NCBI GenBank assembly: GCA_964371035.1
Contig: CAYJLG010000012.1
Location: forward strand, 5,300-69,299
Direction of reading: 5' to 3'
Source of the DNA: UBA1535 sp964371035
GTDB lineage: Bacteria; Bacillota; Clostridia; Tissierellales; Sedimentibacteraceae
DNA: 64,000 nucleotides
This document shows, one piece after another, positions 37,784 through 47,155 of the stretch; within the stretch, counting starts at the first letter, position 1; each line of letters starts with the position of its first letter. The notes below the pieces were generated by a model. It saw only the letters and a list, made by a program, of their open reading frames with translations. It searched no databases and had not been told where the DNA came from. Position numbers and translations under genes: made by a program.

Positions 37784-39214
37784 TTACATTAATCCAATTA
37801 AAGTCCAATAAGGTATGAATATTAGGAATATACATCCTATACTTATGAGCGCTCTTACTAAATTGTACTTGACAAAATTGCCCATAGAGATCATTCCGTA
37901 TCCAAATATGATTAATGCAGGAGCATATTCATAAGGCAATAATATCTGCTCTAATCCATGTACAAATGTATAAAGAAGTGGTATTGGGTTCATTCCTGCA
38001 GCATTTGCCATCTCTACGATAGGTCCTGTAAATGTCGAGTATGCAGCAGTTGGAGTTAATCCAAAATTTACTGCCATACCAAATCCCCAAACTCCTGCCA
38101 TTAAACTGCTTATAGATCCTGAAATATATGGATAAATAGTATTTGCTAAGAAAGATCCAACTCCAAGTGCACTTGAAACATTGCCTATAGTTAAACAAGC
38201 CAGTACAAAGAATAATTGTGTGAAATTAACTTTGCTTATATCTTGTCCACTAACAATACTAACACCAGGGCACATCAATATTATAGCAGCACTAATAAAT
38301 AACTGGTGAGGCTTTAACCCTGTTTGTGCAGTAGTTATTAATCCTATTAATAATAGTACAAATAAAACTATTACTTTTTTTTCAGGTAAAGTTGTTTTTC
38401 CTAATTTAGCAAGTTCTTCTTTTAAATATCCTGAAGATTGAACTGCTACTTTAGGTCTGAACATAATGTCTATTGCGAAAATTGTTAACACAACATAAAT
38501 TAGCTGTGGTATTGCCATATGAGTCATATATTCAAAATATTCAGGTGTTTGAACACCTACGCTAGCAGCAGCGTTAAATGTTACTATATTGCCACCACTA
38601 CCAGTCAAATATAAGTAGCTTGGTCCAAGCGTTGCAGCTATTGCAGCAAGACCTATGGCTGAAGCCTCTTTGCTTCCCAATTTAAAATCCATTGCGTTGC
38701 AGATACCAATTGCAACAGATCCTAATATAATTGCCTTAACAGGAATTCCTGATAATACAGACGAAATAACTACTCCGAAGAACATCATTCCAAATAAGAT
38801 ACCTCTAAAACTGCCTCCAAAAAGCAAAACACATCTATACGATAATCTTTTTAAGAATCCTGTCTTATTCATAGCCATAGTAAGTATCGAACCACCAAGC
38901 ATCATCCAAGGCACATCTTCGGTCCAAGATTTATAAACAACAGTGTTAGGTTGTTCAAGCACTATTGCGTAAAGCAACGGTAATAATAGACATCCTGCAA
39001 ATAAAGGTATATTTTCAGTAGCAAGTAAGATAATACCAAAAGCTGTTACAACGAAAAACATTCTAAATTGTGCTGTATAATCTCCACCTATTGGTATCAA
39101 AAATATTAACAACGGTATGATTATGTTAATTGCCCATTTTATCATAATTTTATTTTTTGACGGCGCTTCTTTGATAGCTACTTCAGGTTTGTCATTCTTT
39201 TTTTGATCACTCAT
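37784..39214 (-). CDS. SLC13/DASS-family anion transporter
   Basis: A 476 aa integral membrane protein with about 12 hydrophobic segments, a charged cytoplasmic N-terminus and two inverted-repeat halves. Family features are the SGIPVK hairpin (about 150), LTGSGGN (SNT-like clamshell motif, about 215) and the second-half ALGVGSF and FGLTPTAAYSTF. DASS proteins move di- and tricarboxylates, sulfate or related anions with Na+. In this island it could import an anionic (for example sulfated or carboxylated) substrate or handle released sulfate; which one is not decidable here. AGTGAGGG precedes the ATG. Confidence 0.85.
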   Translation of the reverse strand: MSDQKKNDKPEVAIKEAPSKNKIMIKWAINIIIPLLIFLIPIGGDYTAQFRMFFVVTAFGIILLATENIPLFAGCLLLPLLYAIVLEQPNTVVYKSWTEDVPWMMLGGSILTMAMNKTGFLKRLSYRCVLLFGGSFRGILFGMMFFGVVISSVLSGIPVKAIILGSVAIGICNAMDFKLGSKEASAIGLAAIAATLGPSYLYLTGSGGNIVTFNAAASVGVQTPEYFEYMTHMAIPQLIYVVLTIFAIDIMFRPKVAVQSSGYLKEELAKLGKTTLPEKKVIVLFVLLLIGLITTAQTGLKPHQLFISAAIILMCPGVSIVSGQDISKVNFTQLFFVLACLTIGNVSSALGVGSFLANTIYPYISGSISSLMAGVWGFGMAVNFGLTPTAAYSTFTGPIVEMANAAGMNPIPLLYTFVHGLEQILLPYEYAPALIIFGYGMISMGNFVKYNLVRALISIGCIFLIFIPYWTLIGLM

Positions 39215-39315
39215 ATATTTTCCCTCACTTTTAAATTTAAAATACTAATATTATTTATAAATACAAAACATCTTTATATATTTATGATAAGGATTGATAA
39301 TTTTTGTTATTATTC

Positions 39316-39333
39316 ACTATTTATGAAAATAGT
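39316..39333 (-). other. Small hairpin after the MBL hydrolase gene
   Basis: A 7-bp perfect stem, ACTATTT/AAATAGT, with a 4-nt loop lies 24 bp past the MBL stop codon in the 142 bp spacer. There is no clear T-run, so it is only a weak terminator candidate; the rest of the spacer is AT-rich with nothing else recognised. Confidence 0.35.
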
Positions 39334-39356
39334 ATTGTGCTATATTTCTATGAACG

Positions 39357-40211
39357 CTATATCACATCAACCATAAATCCATCATCTGCTATAAAAATTC
39401 TTCCACTATACTGACTCGCAACCGCTTGCACAGCTTCTCCTAGATATGTATGTGGCGTGAAATGAGTCAAAACTATAGATTTTGCTCCAGCTTTTTGTGC
39501 CATTTCTCCAACTTGTTCTATTGTAGCATGTGATTTGTATAAATTATCTAAGAAACTTCCAGCTTTGCTTTCATTTGCTAAAGAAGGAGCCATATTTGCA
39601 TCCATAACTATACAATCTGCACCTTTTGCAAATTCAATAAGATCATCCGAATAAGTCATATCACCAGTTACAACTACAGATTTTCCATCAGCTTCAAACT
39701 TATAGGCAACAGTATATGCAGTATGAGGTACGAATTGAGTAGATATCTTAACTCCATCCATTTCGAAACTCTCTCCGCCTGCTACAATAATGAATTCCAT
39801 GTTTTCTTTTATGCCTTCTAAAGATCTTCCTAAATTTGCTCTATATTCAATGTCTGTTTCGTTCATTGCAATATAATGCTCATACATTTCTTTAGTTCCT
39901 GCAGGACCTACTGTAGTCAGACCCATTCTTCCTGAATGCCATCCCCCAAATAAGAATATGCCATAGTCAAGCATATGATCAGTGTGAAGATGTGTAAAGA
40001 ACACTCTATTTATTTTCTGATGCGGAAGACCTAAGTTAAACATGTTTCTAACTGCTCCATACCCTAAATCTACAGGAAAAAACTTATCCTTATACTGAAT
40101 AAGAGTGCAAGGTGATGCTCTGAAAAGATCAAGCGGTGGCGCTCCAGTTCCAATAGTTGTAATACGAAATCCTAATGCTTCTGTGATAACATTGTCTCTT
40201 GTTAATTTCAT
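39357..40211 (-). CDS. MBL-fold metal-dependent hydrolase
   Basis: A 284 aa metallo-beta-lactamase-fold protein of the RNase Z/arylsulfatase AtsA-like branch. The zinc motif HLHTDH is at residues 74-79, with further ligands in PHTAYTV, TGDMTYS, MDANM and LTHFTPH. There is no signal peptide, so it is cytoplasmic. This branch includes phosphodiesterases, lactonases and aryl-sulfate hydrolases. Its position between the ABC importer and the anion transporter suggests it hydrolyses the imported compound or a lactone intermediate; this is inference. An AAAAGGAG site precedes the ATG. Confidence 0.83.
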   Translation of the reverse strand: MKLTRDNVITEALGFRITTIGTGAPPLDLFRASPCTLIQYKDKFFPVDLGYGAVRNMFNLGLPHQKINRVFFTHLHTDHMLDYGIFLFGGWHSGRMGLTTVGPAGTKEMYEHYIAMNETDIEYRANLGRSLEGIKENMEFIIVAGGESFEMDGVKISTQFVPHTAYTVAYKFEADGKSVVVTGDMTYSDDLIEFAKGADCIVMDANMAPSLANESKAGSFLDNLYKSHATIEQVGEMAQKAGAKSIVLTHFTPHTYLGEAVQAVASQYSGRIFIADDGFMVDVI

Positions 40212-40349
40212 TTTTGTTATTCTCCTTTTCTATACATAAATCATTTGCTAATTGCTTGGCAAAAATGATTAGTTATAATAGTATTTTTCAAGTATATAAA
40301 TACTCAAGTGTTTTTTATTATAGCTTACAATCATCATTTAAGTTTGAAA

Positions 40350-41336
40350 TTATGCTGTTTTAGTTTTTCCTTTTTGTCTTTTTTGATAAACATCAAATCC
40401 CATTGCTGCTATCAAAACACAACCTGTAACTATATATTGTGGATAAGTTCCAAGTCCCATAAGCTGCATGCCATTATTGAGCACCGTTATGATACAAGAC
40501 CCTATCACCATACCACCTACAGTACCTTCTCCACCATCTAAAGTTACTCCACCTAGGATGCAACCTGAAAGGCAAGTGAATTCGGTTCCTACACCTATGT
40601 TTGATGATGAAGCTGCTGAACGAGCTGTAAGCATTATTGATGCCAAAGCAGCACATAGACCACAAACTCCATAAAGCATTATTTTAATTTTTGTTGTATT
40701 TATACCAGCTAAGTGAGCCGCTTCTTCATTTCCACCTATTGCATATATATAGCGTCCAAAGTAGGTTCTGTTTAATATAAATATTGCAATCGTCACAACT
40801 ACTATTGCTATGATTAAGCTAAATGGTATAGGTCCAATCTGACCTTGTCCTATAAAAAGAAAACTTTCATCCAGTCCAAGAGTTGTTTTGGCATTTGATA
40901 TCGTAAAAGATATACCTCTAAATATCATTGAAGTTGATAATGTGATTATCATAGGAAACACTCCTAATTTCACACATATGATTCCATTAATCATTCCTAA
41001 AAATACGCCTACCACTAAAGTTAAAATTATGCTTAACCAAAAAGGCAGTCCAATCTGTACCATCATTATTCCTGCTAACATACCTGTAAGAGACATTTGA
41101 TATCCTATAGATAAATCAATTCCTCCAGCAAGCATTACAAATGTTAATCCTACTGCCGCTACTATTATATAAGATGTCTGAGAAAACATATTGCTAAAAT
41201 TATACCAAGTAGCAAAACTTTGAGGTCTCGCTATTGAGAAAAATATGATTAACGCAATCAAAAGTGTAGGCATTACAAGCTTTCTTTTTGTATTTGAATT
41301 CAATTGTAACGTAAGCTTTTTTTCCTTTGTATTCAT
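40350..41336 (-). CDS. RbsC-type ABC transporter permease
   Basis: A 328 aa membrane protein with about eight to ten hydrophobic segments, ending in a Lys-rich cytoplasmic tail. The conserved GGIDLSIG (about residue 70) and GGNEEAAHLAGI motifs place it in the ribose/AI-2/inositol branch of sugar importers. One permease gene is present, so a homodimer is expected. It is the last of the SBP-ATPase-permease set, 42 bp after the ATPase gene. The substrate is unknown; the island context suggests a cyclic polyol or a phenolic compound. Confidence 0.9.
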   Translation of the reverse strand: MNTKEKKLTLQLNSNTKRKLVMPTLLIALIIFFSIARPQSFATWYNFSNMFSQTSYIIVAAVGLTFVMLAGGIDLSIGYQMSLTGMLAGIMMVQIGLPFWLSIILTLVVGVFLGMINGIICVKLGVFPMIITLSTSMIFRGISFTISNAKTTLGLDESFLFIGQGQIGPIPFSLIIAIVVVTIAIFILNRTYFGRYIYAIGGNEEAAHLAGINTTKIKIMLYGVCGLCAALASIMLTARSAASSSNIGVGTEFTCLSGCILGGVTLDGGEGTVGGMVIGSCIITVLNNGMQLMGLGTYPQYIVTGCVLIAAMGFDVYQKRQKGKTKTA

Positions 41337-41378
41337 TTCCTAAATTCCTTTCTAATTTTATAATATTGCGAATTTAAC

Positions 41379-42881
41379 TTATTGAGTTTCTCCTGATGCC
41401 AATTCAAGAATTTTAGTTTGACTAAATTCATTTTTTTGCAATTCTCCAGCTATTGCTCCTTCATGAAATACGAGTACACGATCTGACATACCTAAAAGCT
41501 CTTCCATATCTGATGTAATCATTAAGATAGATTTTCCTTCACTTGTTAACTCATTCATCAACAAATAAATTTCATATCTTGCACCTACATCTATACCTCT
41601 TGAAGGCTCATCAAATATTATGATTTCTGAGTTTGATGCTAAAGTTTTTGCCAATGCAACTTTTTGTTGATTTCCGCCTGATAAATTGCCAACATTTTGA
41701 TTAATACCTGGCGTTCTTATCTTAAGTTTTTCAACATATTCATTCGCAATATTAATTTCTTCTTTTTTATCTACTATGCAATATTTTGAAATATTGCAAA
41801 TATTAACTATAGATGAATTCCAAAGTATATCTTTTTTTAAGAATACACCTTGTCTTTTTCTATCCTCCGGAATTAATCCTACGCCATTATTGATTGCATC
41901 TTTAGGCATACTAATATTAATCTCTTTGCCATTAATAAAAATTTGTCCAGTCGATTTTTCATCTGCTCCAAATATACCTCTTGCAGTTTCTGTACGCCCT
42001 GAACCTATAAGCCCAGATAACCCTAATATTTCACCTTTATTCAATGTAAGTGTAACATTTTTAACTACTTCTGTAGTTAGATTTTTCACTTCTAATGCTG
42101 GATTATTATACTCAACTTCAGGTCTTGGTGGATAAGTCTCTGTTAGTTCTCTCCCTACCATCAATGCAATTAAATCTTTTCTAGATGTGTCTTTTATATC
42201 TCTTGTCGCAACATAAGTACCATCCCTTAATACAGAAACTCTATCACAAATAGCAAATATTTCATCTAATCTATGTGAAATATATAAAATAGTAGTACCA
42301 TTAGCCTTTAATGTTTCTATTATTTTAAACAACTGATTTGTTTCAGTAACTGTAAGCGGTGCTGTAGGTTCATCCAATATCAATACTTTTGCATTCTTAG
42401 ATACTGCTTTAGATATTTCTACGATTTGTTGTTGTGCACTTGTTAAATCTCTCACAGGTGTATTTGGATTTATATTAATATTAAATTTTTTAAAAAGTTC
42501 TTCAGCTTGGTTATTAATAAATTTCCAATCAATAAGCTTTCCTCTTTTTTCTCCTAAGAATATATTCTCTGCAGCAGTCAAAGGTTCAACTAAATTAAAT
42601 TCTTGATAAACTACTTCTATTCCTAACTTTCTAGAAAGATGCGGATTCATTCCCTCAAAAGTTTCATTTTCAAATGTAATAGTTCCTTCATTTGGAGTTA
42701 TTGCACCTGCAATAGTTTTAATCAGTGTTGATTTCCCTGCACCATTCTCACCCATCAATGCATGAACTTCACCTTTTCTAAAACTTAAAGAAACATTGTT
42801 TAAAGCTTTTACGCCAGGATATGTTTTAGTAATTCCGCTTAATGAAAGTATACTATCGTCATTTTGGAGTTTACTATTCAT
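41379..42881 (-). CDS. RbsA-type ABC transporter ATP-binding protein (two nucleotide-binding domains)
   Basis: A 500 aa tandem ATPase. The first domain has a full Walker A (GENGAGKST), a signature-like TSAQQQ and Walker B LILDEPT. The second has the degenerate P-loop GLIGSGRTE typical of the family, LSGGNQQK and IIFDEPSRGIDVG. The start is the ATG at 42881, preceded by AAGGAG; the longer frame to 42920 runs back through the ribosome binding site. It energises the permease encoded downstream. Confidence 0.93.
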   Translation of the reverse strand: MNSKLQNDDSILSLSGITKTYPGVKALNNVSLSFRKGEVHALMGENGAGKSTLIKTIAGAITPNEGTITFENETFEGMNPHLSRKLGIEVVYQEFNLVEPLTAAENIFLGEKRGKLIDWKFINNQAEELFKKFNININPNTPVRDLTSAQQQIVEISKAVSKNAKVLILDEPTAPLTVTETNQLFKIIETLKANGTTILYISHRLDEIFAICDRVSVLRDGTYVATRDIKDTSRKDLIALMVGRELTETYPPRPEVEYNNPALEVKNLTTEVVKNVTLTLNKGEILGLSGLIGSGRTETARGIFGADEKSTGQIFINGKEINISMPKDAINNGVGLIPEDRKRQGVFLKKDILWNSSIVNICNISKYCIVDKKEEINIANEYVEKLKIRTPGINQNVGNLSGGNQQKVALAKTLASNSEIIIFDEPSRGIDVGARYEIYLLMNELTSEGKSILMITSDMEELLGMSDRVLVFHEGAIAGELQKNEFSQTKILELASGETQ

Positions 42882-42900
42882 AACTAATTCTCCTTTTTTT

Positions 42901-42932
42901 AAAAGGCAGTAAAATACCATATACTGCCTTTT
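42901..42932 (-). terminator. Hairpin between binding-protein and ATPase genes (partial terminator)
   Basis: An 11-bp stem (AAAAGGCAGTA with its complement, 10-nt loop) lies between the SBP stop codon and the AAGGAG of the ATPase gene. It ends in TTTT and then A residues, so it should terminate only part of the transcripts, a common way to make more binding protein than transporter. Confidence 0.6.
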
Positions 42933-42972
42933 TCCATTTTGCTTTTAAAATAATTTTCACACTTTAAATTTA

Positions 42973-44034
42973 TTATTTTGTATCTACATATGTCTCAGCA
43001 TACTCAGCAGGATCAAAGCTCGATTCATATCCTACGCTGTTTACAGCTATATGTTGAGCAAAGAACGGTGTATTTACAGGAACTTCTTCATCCAATATAG
43101 AGCATATTGCAGCAACCATATCTTCATAGTAAGCATCGCCTTCTCCAAAGCTTACCAATCCTCTTACAACACTTGCATCTGTTTCTGAATCTTCGATAAG
43201 TGAAACGCCCGCATCAGTTAAATTTCCACCAAAAACAGCTATTTTAGATTTGTCTAAGCTTGTGTTTGCCATGATACTTGCATTTGCACCTATGGCTTGA
43301 ACTTCATCAAAAGTCAATACTAGATTGATTTCACGATCTAACGCCAAAGCTTCATCTACAGCTGTCTGAGCATCATCAGAGCCAGGTATTCCTGCTTTTT
43401 CAAATACGACTGTGCAACGCGGATCTGCTAATATAGTATCTTTTATAGCATCACAACGAACTTGTGTACTTGGTCTATCTATGTTTTGCAATAGAGCTAC
43501 TTTGATTTCGCCTTCTCCTGCATCTGGGAAAGTTTCATCTATCCAAGCCGAAGCCATTTGTCCAACCATTTCACCTTGAACTTGTTCTACTGACATGAAA
43601 GAACCTTCAACATCATATGTAGGGTCATCAGCTATAAACATAACTTTTACGTCCATTTCACGCGCTTTTGCTATAACAGTTTCATAAGCTGCAACGTCTA
43701 CTGGTTGAGCAATTATCAAATCTGAACCCATAGTTACAAAGTTCTCTATTTGTTGAATCTGTGTAGCTATATCAAAGTTACCTTCTGTTGCAACAAATTC
43801 CATTCCTAATTCTGTAGCATATTGTTCAATTTTTTCAGCAGTTGCTGCTAAGAAAGGATCACTTAATGTCGGTGGACAATATGTTATTAATTTTCCTTCA
43901 TATGGCAAACCGCTTGTTTGTTCTCCATCAGTTGAAGTATTTCCTGCATCTGAATCTCCGCTTGAGCAAGCTCCTAAAACCATCATTATTGAAATTGCTA
44001 TAGCTATCATATTAAATATTTTTTTTGTTTTCAT
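42973..44034 (-). CDS. RbsB-like substrate-binding lipoprotein
   Basis: A 353 aa extracytoplasmic solute-binding protein. A signal peptide ends in the lipobox LGAC (Cys at about residue 23), followed by an acidic/Ser-Gly linker, so it is membrane-tethered. The body resembles the periplasmic-binding-protein type I family (two Rossmann-like lobes; QQIENFVTMGSDLIIAQPVD, NIDRPSTQVRCDAIKD, ALDREINLVLTFDE). It captures substrate for the importer encoded downstream. AAGGAG precedes the ATG. Confidence 0.92.
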   Translation of the reverse strand: MKTKKIFNMIAIAISIMMVLGACSSGDSDAGNTSTDGEQTSGLPYEGKLITYCPPTLSDPFLAATAEKIEQYATELGMEFVATEGNFDIATQIQQIENFVTMGSDLIIAQPVDVAAYETVIAKAREMDVKVMFIADDPTYDVEGSFMSVEQVQGEMVGQMASAWIDETFPDAGEGEIKVALLQNIDRPSTQVRCDAIKDTILADPRCTVVFEKAGIPGSDDAQTAVDEALALDREINLVLTFDEVQAIGANASIMANTSLDKSKIAVFGGNLTDAGVSLIEDSETDASVVRGLVSFGEGDAYYEDMVAAICSILDEEVPVNTPFFAQHIAVNSVGYESSFDPAEYAETYVDTK

Positions 44035-44090
44035 CTTATATACTCCTTGTAAAGTTTTAATTTGAATATTATTTTTTTATATTTTTTCTA

Positions 44091-44435
44091 TTATTTTTCT
44101 GGGCAAGCTACTACTAACATCTTAGTCGTTACTATACCTGTGTTTTTTGATTCTCTTCCTACATATGGTGCAAAATGAATTGAATCACCTTCTTTTAGCA
44201 CATGAGTTTGACCATCTTCAGTATTAACAGTCATTTCACCTTCTACAATAAAATATATCAATTCTTTATCAGCTTTTCCCATTTCAGCTCCGCCACCTGG
44301 TAAGAAATGTGATAGACCTAATGTGATAGTACCATTTACTTCGTCTGCATCATGAAGTCTTGTAGGTCTCACAGCGTAGTGGCCTCCTGCTTCATATGGT
44401 CTTGCTTCTTCTGCTTTAGTTACTTTGTATTTCAT
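44091..44435 (-). CDS. Small cupin-domain protein
   Basis: A 114 aa single-domain cupin with a degenerate motif 1 (FLPGGGAEMGKADKELIYFIVEGEMTV) and motif 2 (GDSIHFAPYVGRESKN). The usual metal ligands His-x-His are replaced by GGGAEMG, though an Asp/Glu and a His remain, so metal binding is uncertain. Such proteins act as isomerases, oxygenase-like hydrolases or ligand binders. It is the first gene of the cupin-ABC importer group after a 200 bp spacer. GAGGAG precedes the ATG. The function is unknown. Confidence 0.8.
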   Translation of the reverse strand: MKYKVTKAEEARPYEAGGHYAVRPTRLHDADEVNGTITLGLSHFLPGGGAEMGKADKELIYFIVEGEMTVNTEDGQTHVLKEGDSIHFAPYVGRESKNTGIVTTKMLVVACPEK

Positions 44436-44594
44436 TTTTTCTCCTCAGTCTTAAAATTCTAAATTACCGTTAATTTCACTCAATTCTTATCACTTAGACA
44501 AGATTGGCTATCTGTCTATTTTCACATTAAATCGTCAACGTTTTCCTGTGTATTTAGATTACGATAACAATGCATTTTAGAAATCGGAGCGACG

Positions 44595-44617
44595 AATATG
44601 TCGCCCCTTCTTTTCTA
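44595..44617. other. GC-rich hairpin between SDR and cupin genes
   Basis: GGAGCGAC and GTCGCCCC pair with one G-T across ATAT in an otherwise AT-rich 200 bp spacer. A very similar sequence (GGAGCGACGAAAGTGCCGCTCC) lies at about 51761-51783. It is followed by T-rich sequence only on the plus strand. It may be a partial terminator or a small repeated intergenic motif. Confidence 0.4.
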
Positions 44618-44635
44618 TATTTTCAGATTTGATTA

Positions 44636-45418
44636 TTAACCAATAGCTGTCAAGCCACCATCAGGATATAATATGTTTCCAGTCATATAATCTGATGCTG
44701 GAGCAGCTAAAAACACTGCAGTTCCAACGCAATCTTCAGGAACAGCTGCTTTTTTCATCGGTACTGCCTCAGCAAGTTTTTGAATAAAAGCATCGCCACC
44801 ACGTTGTTCTATATAATCTGCCATCATCGGAGTCATAGTAACTGTTGGTCCAAAAGCATTAACAGTTATTCCATAAGGTCCAAACTCTGATGCCAATTGT
44901 CTAGTCAACATATCTACTGCGCCTTTAGTAGCACAATATCCTGCATTACCTGGAGTTTTTGTAGCTATCTTTCCTCTTACAGAAGACACATTTATAATCT
45001 TTCCATATCCTCTTTCGATCATATATTTGCCAAAATGTTTACAACATAACATTACACCATAAACATTTACTTCCAACATCTGCATAAAATCATCCATAAA
45101 GAAATCTTCAGCATTATGTTTTTTGTTTAATCCTTGTGAATTGACTAAAATATCAACGCCTCCAAGGTCAAAATTCGCTTGTTTCGCAACAGCTTCAACT
45201 TTTTCTTCAGAAGTTCCATCTAATATATAATACGAAACATCCGCTCCACAATTTTGCTTTATTTCAGCAACAGCTTCTTTAAGAGATTCTTCTTTTCTGC
45301 TTGCAATTGCAACTTTTGCTCCTGCTTCTGCAAGACCTTGAGCTACTGCTTGACCTAATCCGCCAGCACCTCCAACTACAAATGCACTTTTTCCTTTTAA
45401 AGAAAATAAATTTCTCAT
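44636..45418 (-). CDS. Short-chain dehydrogenase/reductase (copy 1)
   Basis: A 260 aa classical SDR. The cofactor loop is GGAGGLG (near residue 17), followed by NSQG (near 94), catalytic Ser in NVSSVRG and YCATK as the YxxxK pair. The basic SR after the second strand (IASRKEE) favours NADP(H). Its closest neighbour in sequence appears to be the second SDR of this island. It directly follows the BKACE gene (23 bp spacer). Reduction of a ring carbonyl or enolised phenol, as in phloroglucinol reductase (also an SDR), is a reasonable proposal. Confidence 0.87.
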   Translation of the reverse strand: MRNLFSLKGKSAFVVGGAGGLGQAVAQGLAEAGAKVAIASRKEESLKEAVAEIKQNCGADVSYYILDGTSEEKVEAVAKQANFDLGGVDILVNSQGLNKKHNAEDFFMDDFMQMLEVNVYGVMLCCKHFGKYMIERGYGKIINVSSVRGKIATKTPGNAGYCATKGAVDMLTRQLASEFGPYGITVNAFGPTVTMTPMMADYIEQRGGDAFIQKLAEAVPMKKAAVPEDCVGTAVFLAAPASDYMTGNILYPDGGLTAIG

Positions 45419-45441
45419 TATTTTCCTCCTAAACTAATTTT

Positions 45442-46287
45442 TTATACATGCTTTGTTAAGCCTAAAATTTCTCTTGCATCAGCTGCTGTAGCTATATCTC
45501 TGCCTACTTCTTTACAAATTCTTACAGCTCTTTCGACCAATTGAACATTTGTTGCCATTACACCTTTTTCTAGCATTATATTGTCTTCAAGACCAACTCT
45601 TACTCCATCACATCCCATTGCAAGACCCATTAGTAAACAAGGCATATGATCTTTGCCTATACCTGTGATTGACCAAGTAGAATTCGGTCTTATTCTTGGT
45701 AGCATATATGCTAATGTTGCCGCATCTCCTGGCATTCCTCCTGGTACACCCAACACGAATTGGTAGTGTAAAGGTTCTTGTAAAACGCCTTTCTTTACAA
45801 AATGATCAACATTTCCTATATCTCCACCATTAAATATTTCACACTCAGGTTTGATATTTAACTCTTGAACATCTTTTCCTAATTGAGTCAAGAATGTTGG
45901 ATGGTTTGAAAATATATATGAGTTTGCCCAGTTCATGCTTAGTGGATCATAAGAACACATTTCAGGCATTAATGCTGGAAGATGAGCTCTTCTCATATCA
46001 TCTGGCCAACTTGAACCTGAAGTAGTTAAGTTTAATACCAGATCAAGATCTTCTTTTTTAGCTTTTTCTCTGATTAATCCAACAACTTCTGCAAACTTTT
46101 CAGTTTCCATTGTGTTTTTACCATCTTTATCTCTAACGTGGATATGTATGATTGCAGCACCTGCTTTAGCACAAGCTATTGCATCATCTGAAATTTCCTC
46201 CGGTGTGATTGGTACGTTAGGGCATAGCTCTTTTGTTGTACCTGCGCCACATAATGCGGCAGTTATTATTACTTTTTTGTTTGCCAT
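45442..46287 (-). CDS. Beta-keto acid cleavage enzyme (BKACE, DUF849)
   Basis: A 281 aa zinc-dependent TIM-barrel enzyme. The HIHVRD motif (H48, H50) provides zinc ligands, with NLTTSGS, FNGGDIGN, VLGVPGGMPGD and VRVGLEDNIML (the third ligand Glu) all present. The family cleaves a beta-keto acid with acetyl-CoA to give acetoacetate and a new acyl-CoA, as in lysine fermentation, dehydrocarnitine cleavage and triacetate cleavage in phloroglucinol fermentation. The exact substrate depends on specificity residues I cannot read with certainty. It is the key carbon-carbon cleaving step of the island. Confidence 0.9.
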   Translation of the reverse strand: MANKKVIITAALCGAGTTKELCPNVPITPEEISDDAIACAKAGAAIIHIHVRDKDGKNTMETEKFAEVVGLIREKAKKEDLDLVLNLTTSGSSWPDDMRRAHLPALMPEMCSYDPLSMNWANSYIFSNHPTFLTQLGKDVQELNIKPECEIFNGGDIGNVDHFVKKGVLQEPLHYQFVLGVPGGMPGDAATLAYMLPRIRPNSTWSITGIGKDHMPCLLMGLAMGCDGVRVGLEDNIMLEKGVMATNVQLVERAVRICKEVGRDIATAADAREILGLTKHV

Positions 46288-46321
46288 TTTTAGTTTTCTC
46301 CTTTAAATTTACTATTTTATT

Positions 46322-47155
46322 TTATTTACAAGCTGCGCCTAAAGCGATGCTTAATAATTTCGTTTCTGTTGTCGCTGCACGCGAACAAACTATTACAGGA
46401 ACTTTTGTTCCTAATATAAGTATCCCTGCTGGGTCTCCCGTAACTTCAGCTATCATCTTTCCACATATATTTGCAGCTGCTAAGTCAGGGAATAACAGTA
46501 GATCTGCATCTCCTGCTACAGGACTGTCATATTTTTTTACTTCTGCTGATTCTTTTGATATAGCTAAGTCTATTGATATAGGCCCTTCGACTATACAATT
46601 TGGTATCTCTCCGTTTTCCCACATCATTTTAAGTTCTGCTGCTTCTGTACTTGATGGCATTCTTTTATTTACAGTTTCAGCAGCAGACAATACTGCTACT
46701 TTGGGCTTATCAAAACCCATGCTATTAAGTGCATTTACCGCATTTATGATAAGTTCTTTTTTCTGCTCTAATGTAGGATGTTCACATATACCTGTATCTG
46801 TCATAGCAATCAATTTATGGTAATTAGGAAGCTTTCTCATTGTCAACATAGATATAAGAGATCCTGTTCTAAGGTTATTTTCCTTAGATACTAATGCTCT
46901 CATAAAAGTGGAAGTATTTAACAAACCTTTCATGAGCATATCTACTTTGCCTTCATGTATTAGTTTTACAGCTTCTTTCATGGCTTCTTCAGGATCTTCA
47001 TGCTCTATAAATACAGGAGTAATGAATCCTTTTTCTTCTGCTGCTTTTACAGCTTCAAGAGTGTGCTCATCTTTAGGCATTACTACGCCTAATCTTCTTG
47101 GTTTACCACTTGAAAGAACTTTATCTGTAAGTTCATCAAAATTTTTATAAATCAT
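46322..47155 (-). CDS. ptb: Phosphate butyryltransferase (or related acyltransferase)
   Basis: A 277 aa enzyme of the phosphate acetyl/butyryltransferase family that converts acyl-CoA to acyl phosphate. Signs are MKGLLNTSTFMRALVSKE, ISMLTMRKL, TDTGI, VLSAAETVN and the C-terminal VIVCSRAATTETKLLSI. The start is the ATG at 47155, sharing one base with the thiolase stop (TAATG); the longer frame to 47203 only reads into the thiolase gene. Together with butyrate kinase it makes ATP from the acyl-CoA products. Confidence 0.92.
   Translation of the reverse strand: MIYKNFDELTDKVLSSGKPRRLGVVMPKDEHTLEAVKAAEEKGFITPVFIEHEDPEEAMKEAVKLIHEGKVDMLMKGLLNTSTFMRALVSKENNLRTGSLISMLTMRKLPNYHKLIAMTDTGICEHPTLEQKKELIINAVNALNSMGFDKPKVAVLSAAETVNKRMPSSTEAAELKMMWENGEIPNCIVEGPISIDLAISKESAEVKKYDSPVAGDADLLLFPDLAAANICGKMIAEVTGDPAGILILGTKVPVIVCSRAATTETKLLSIALGAACK

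Noticed and set aside
46233..46823. 196-codon plus-strand open frame opposite the ptb and BKACE genes
   Set aside because: It is antisense to two clear enzymes, has no matching family signature and no good ribosome binding site; it is a shadow of the coding strand.
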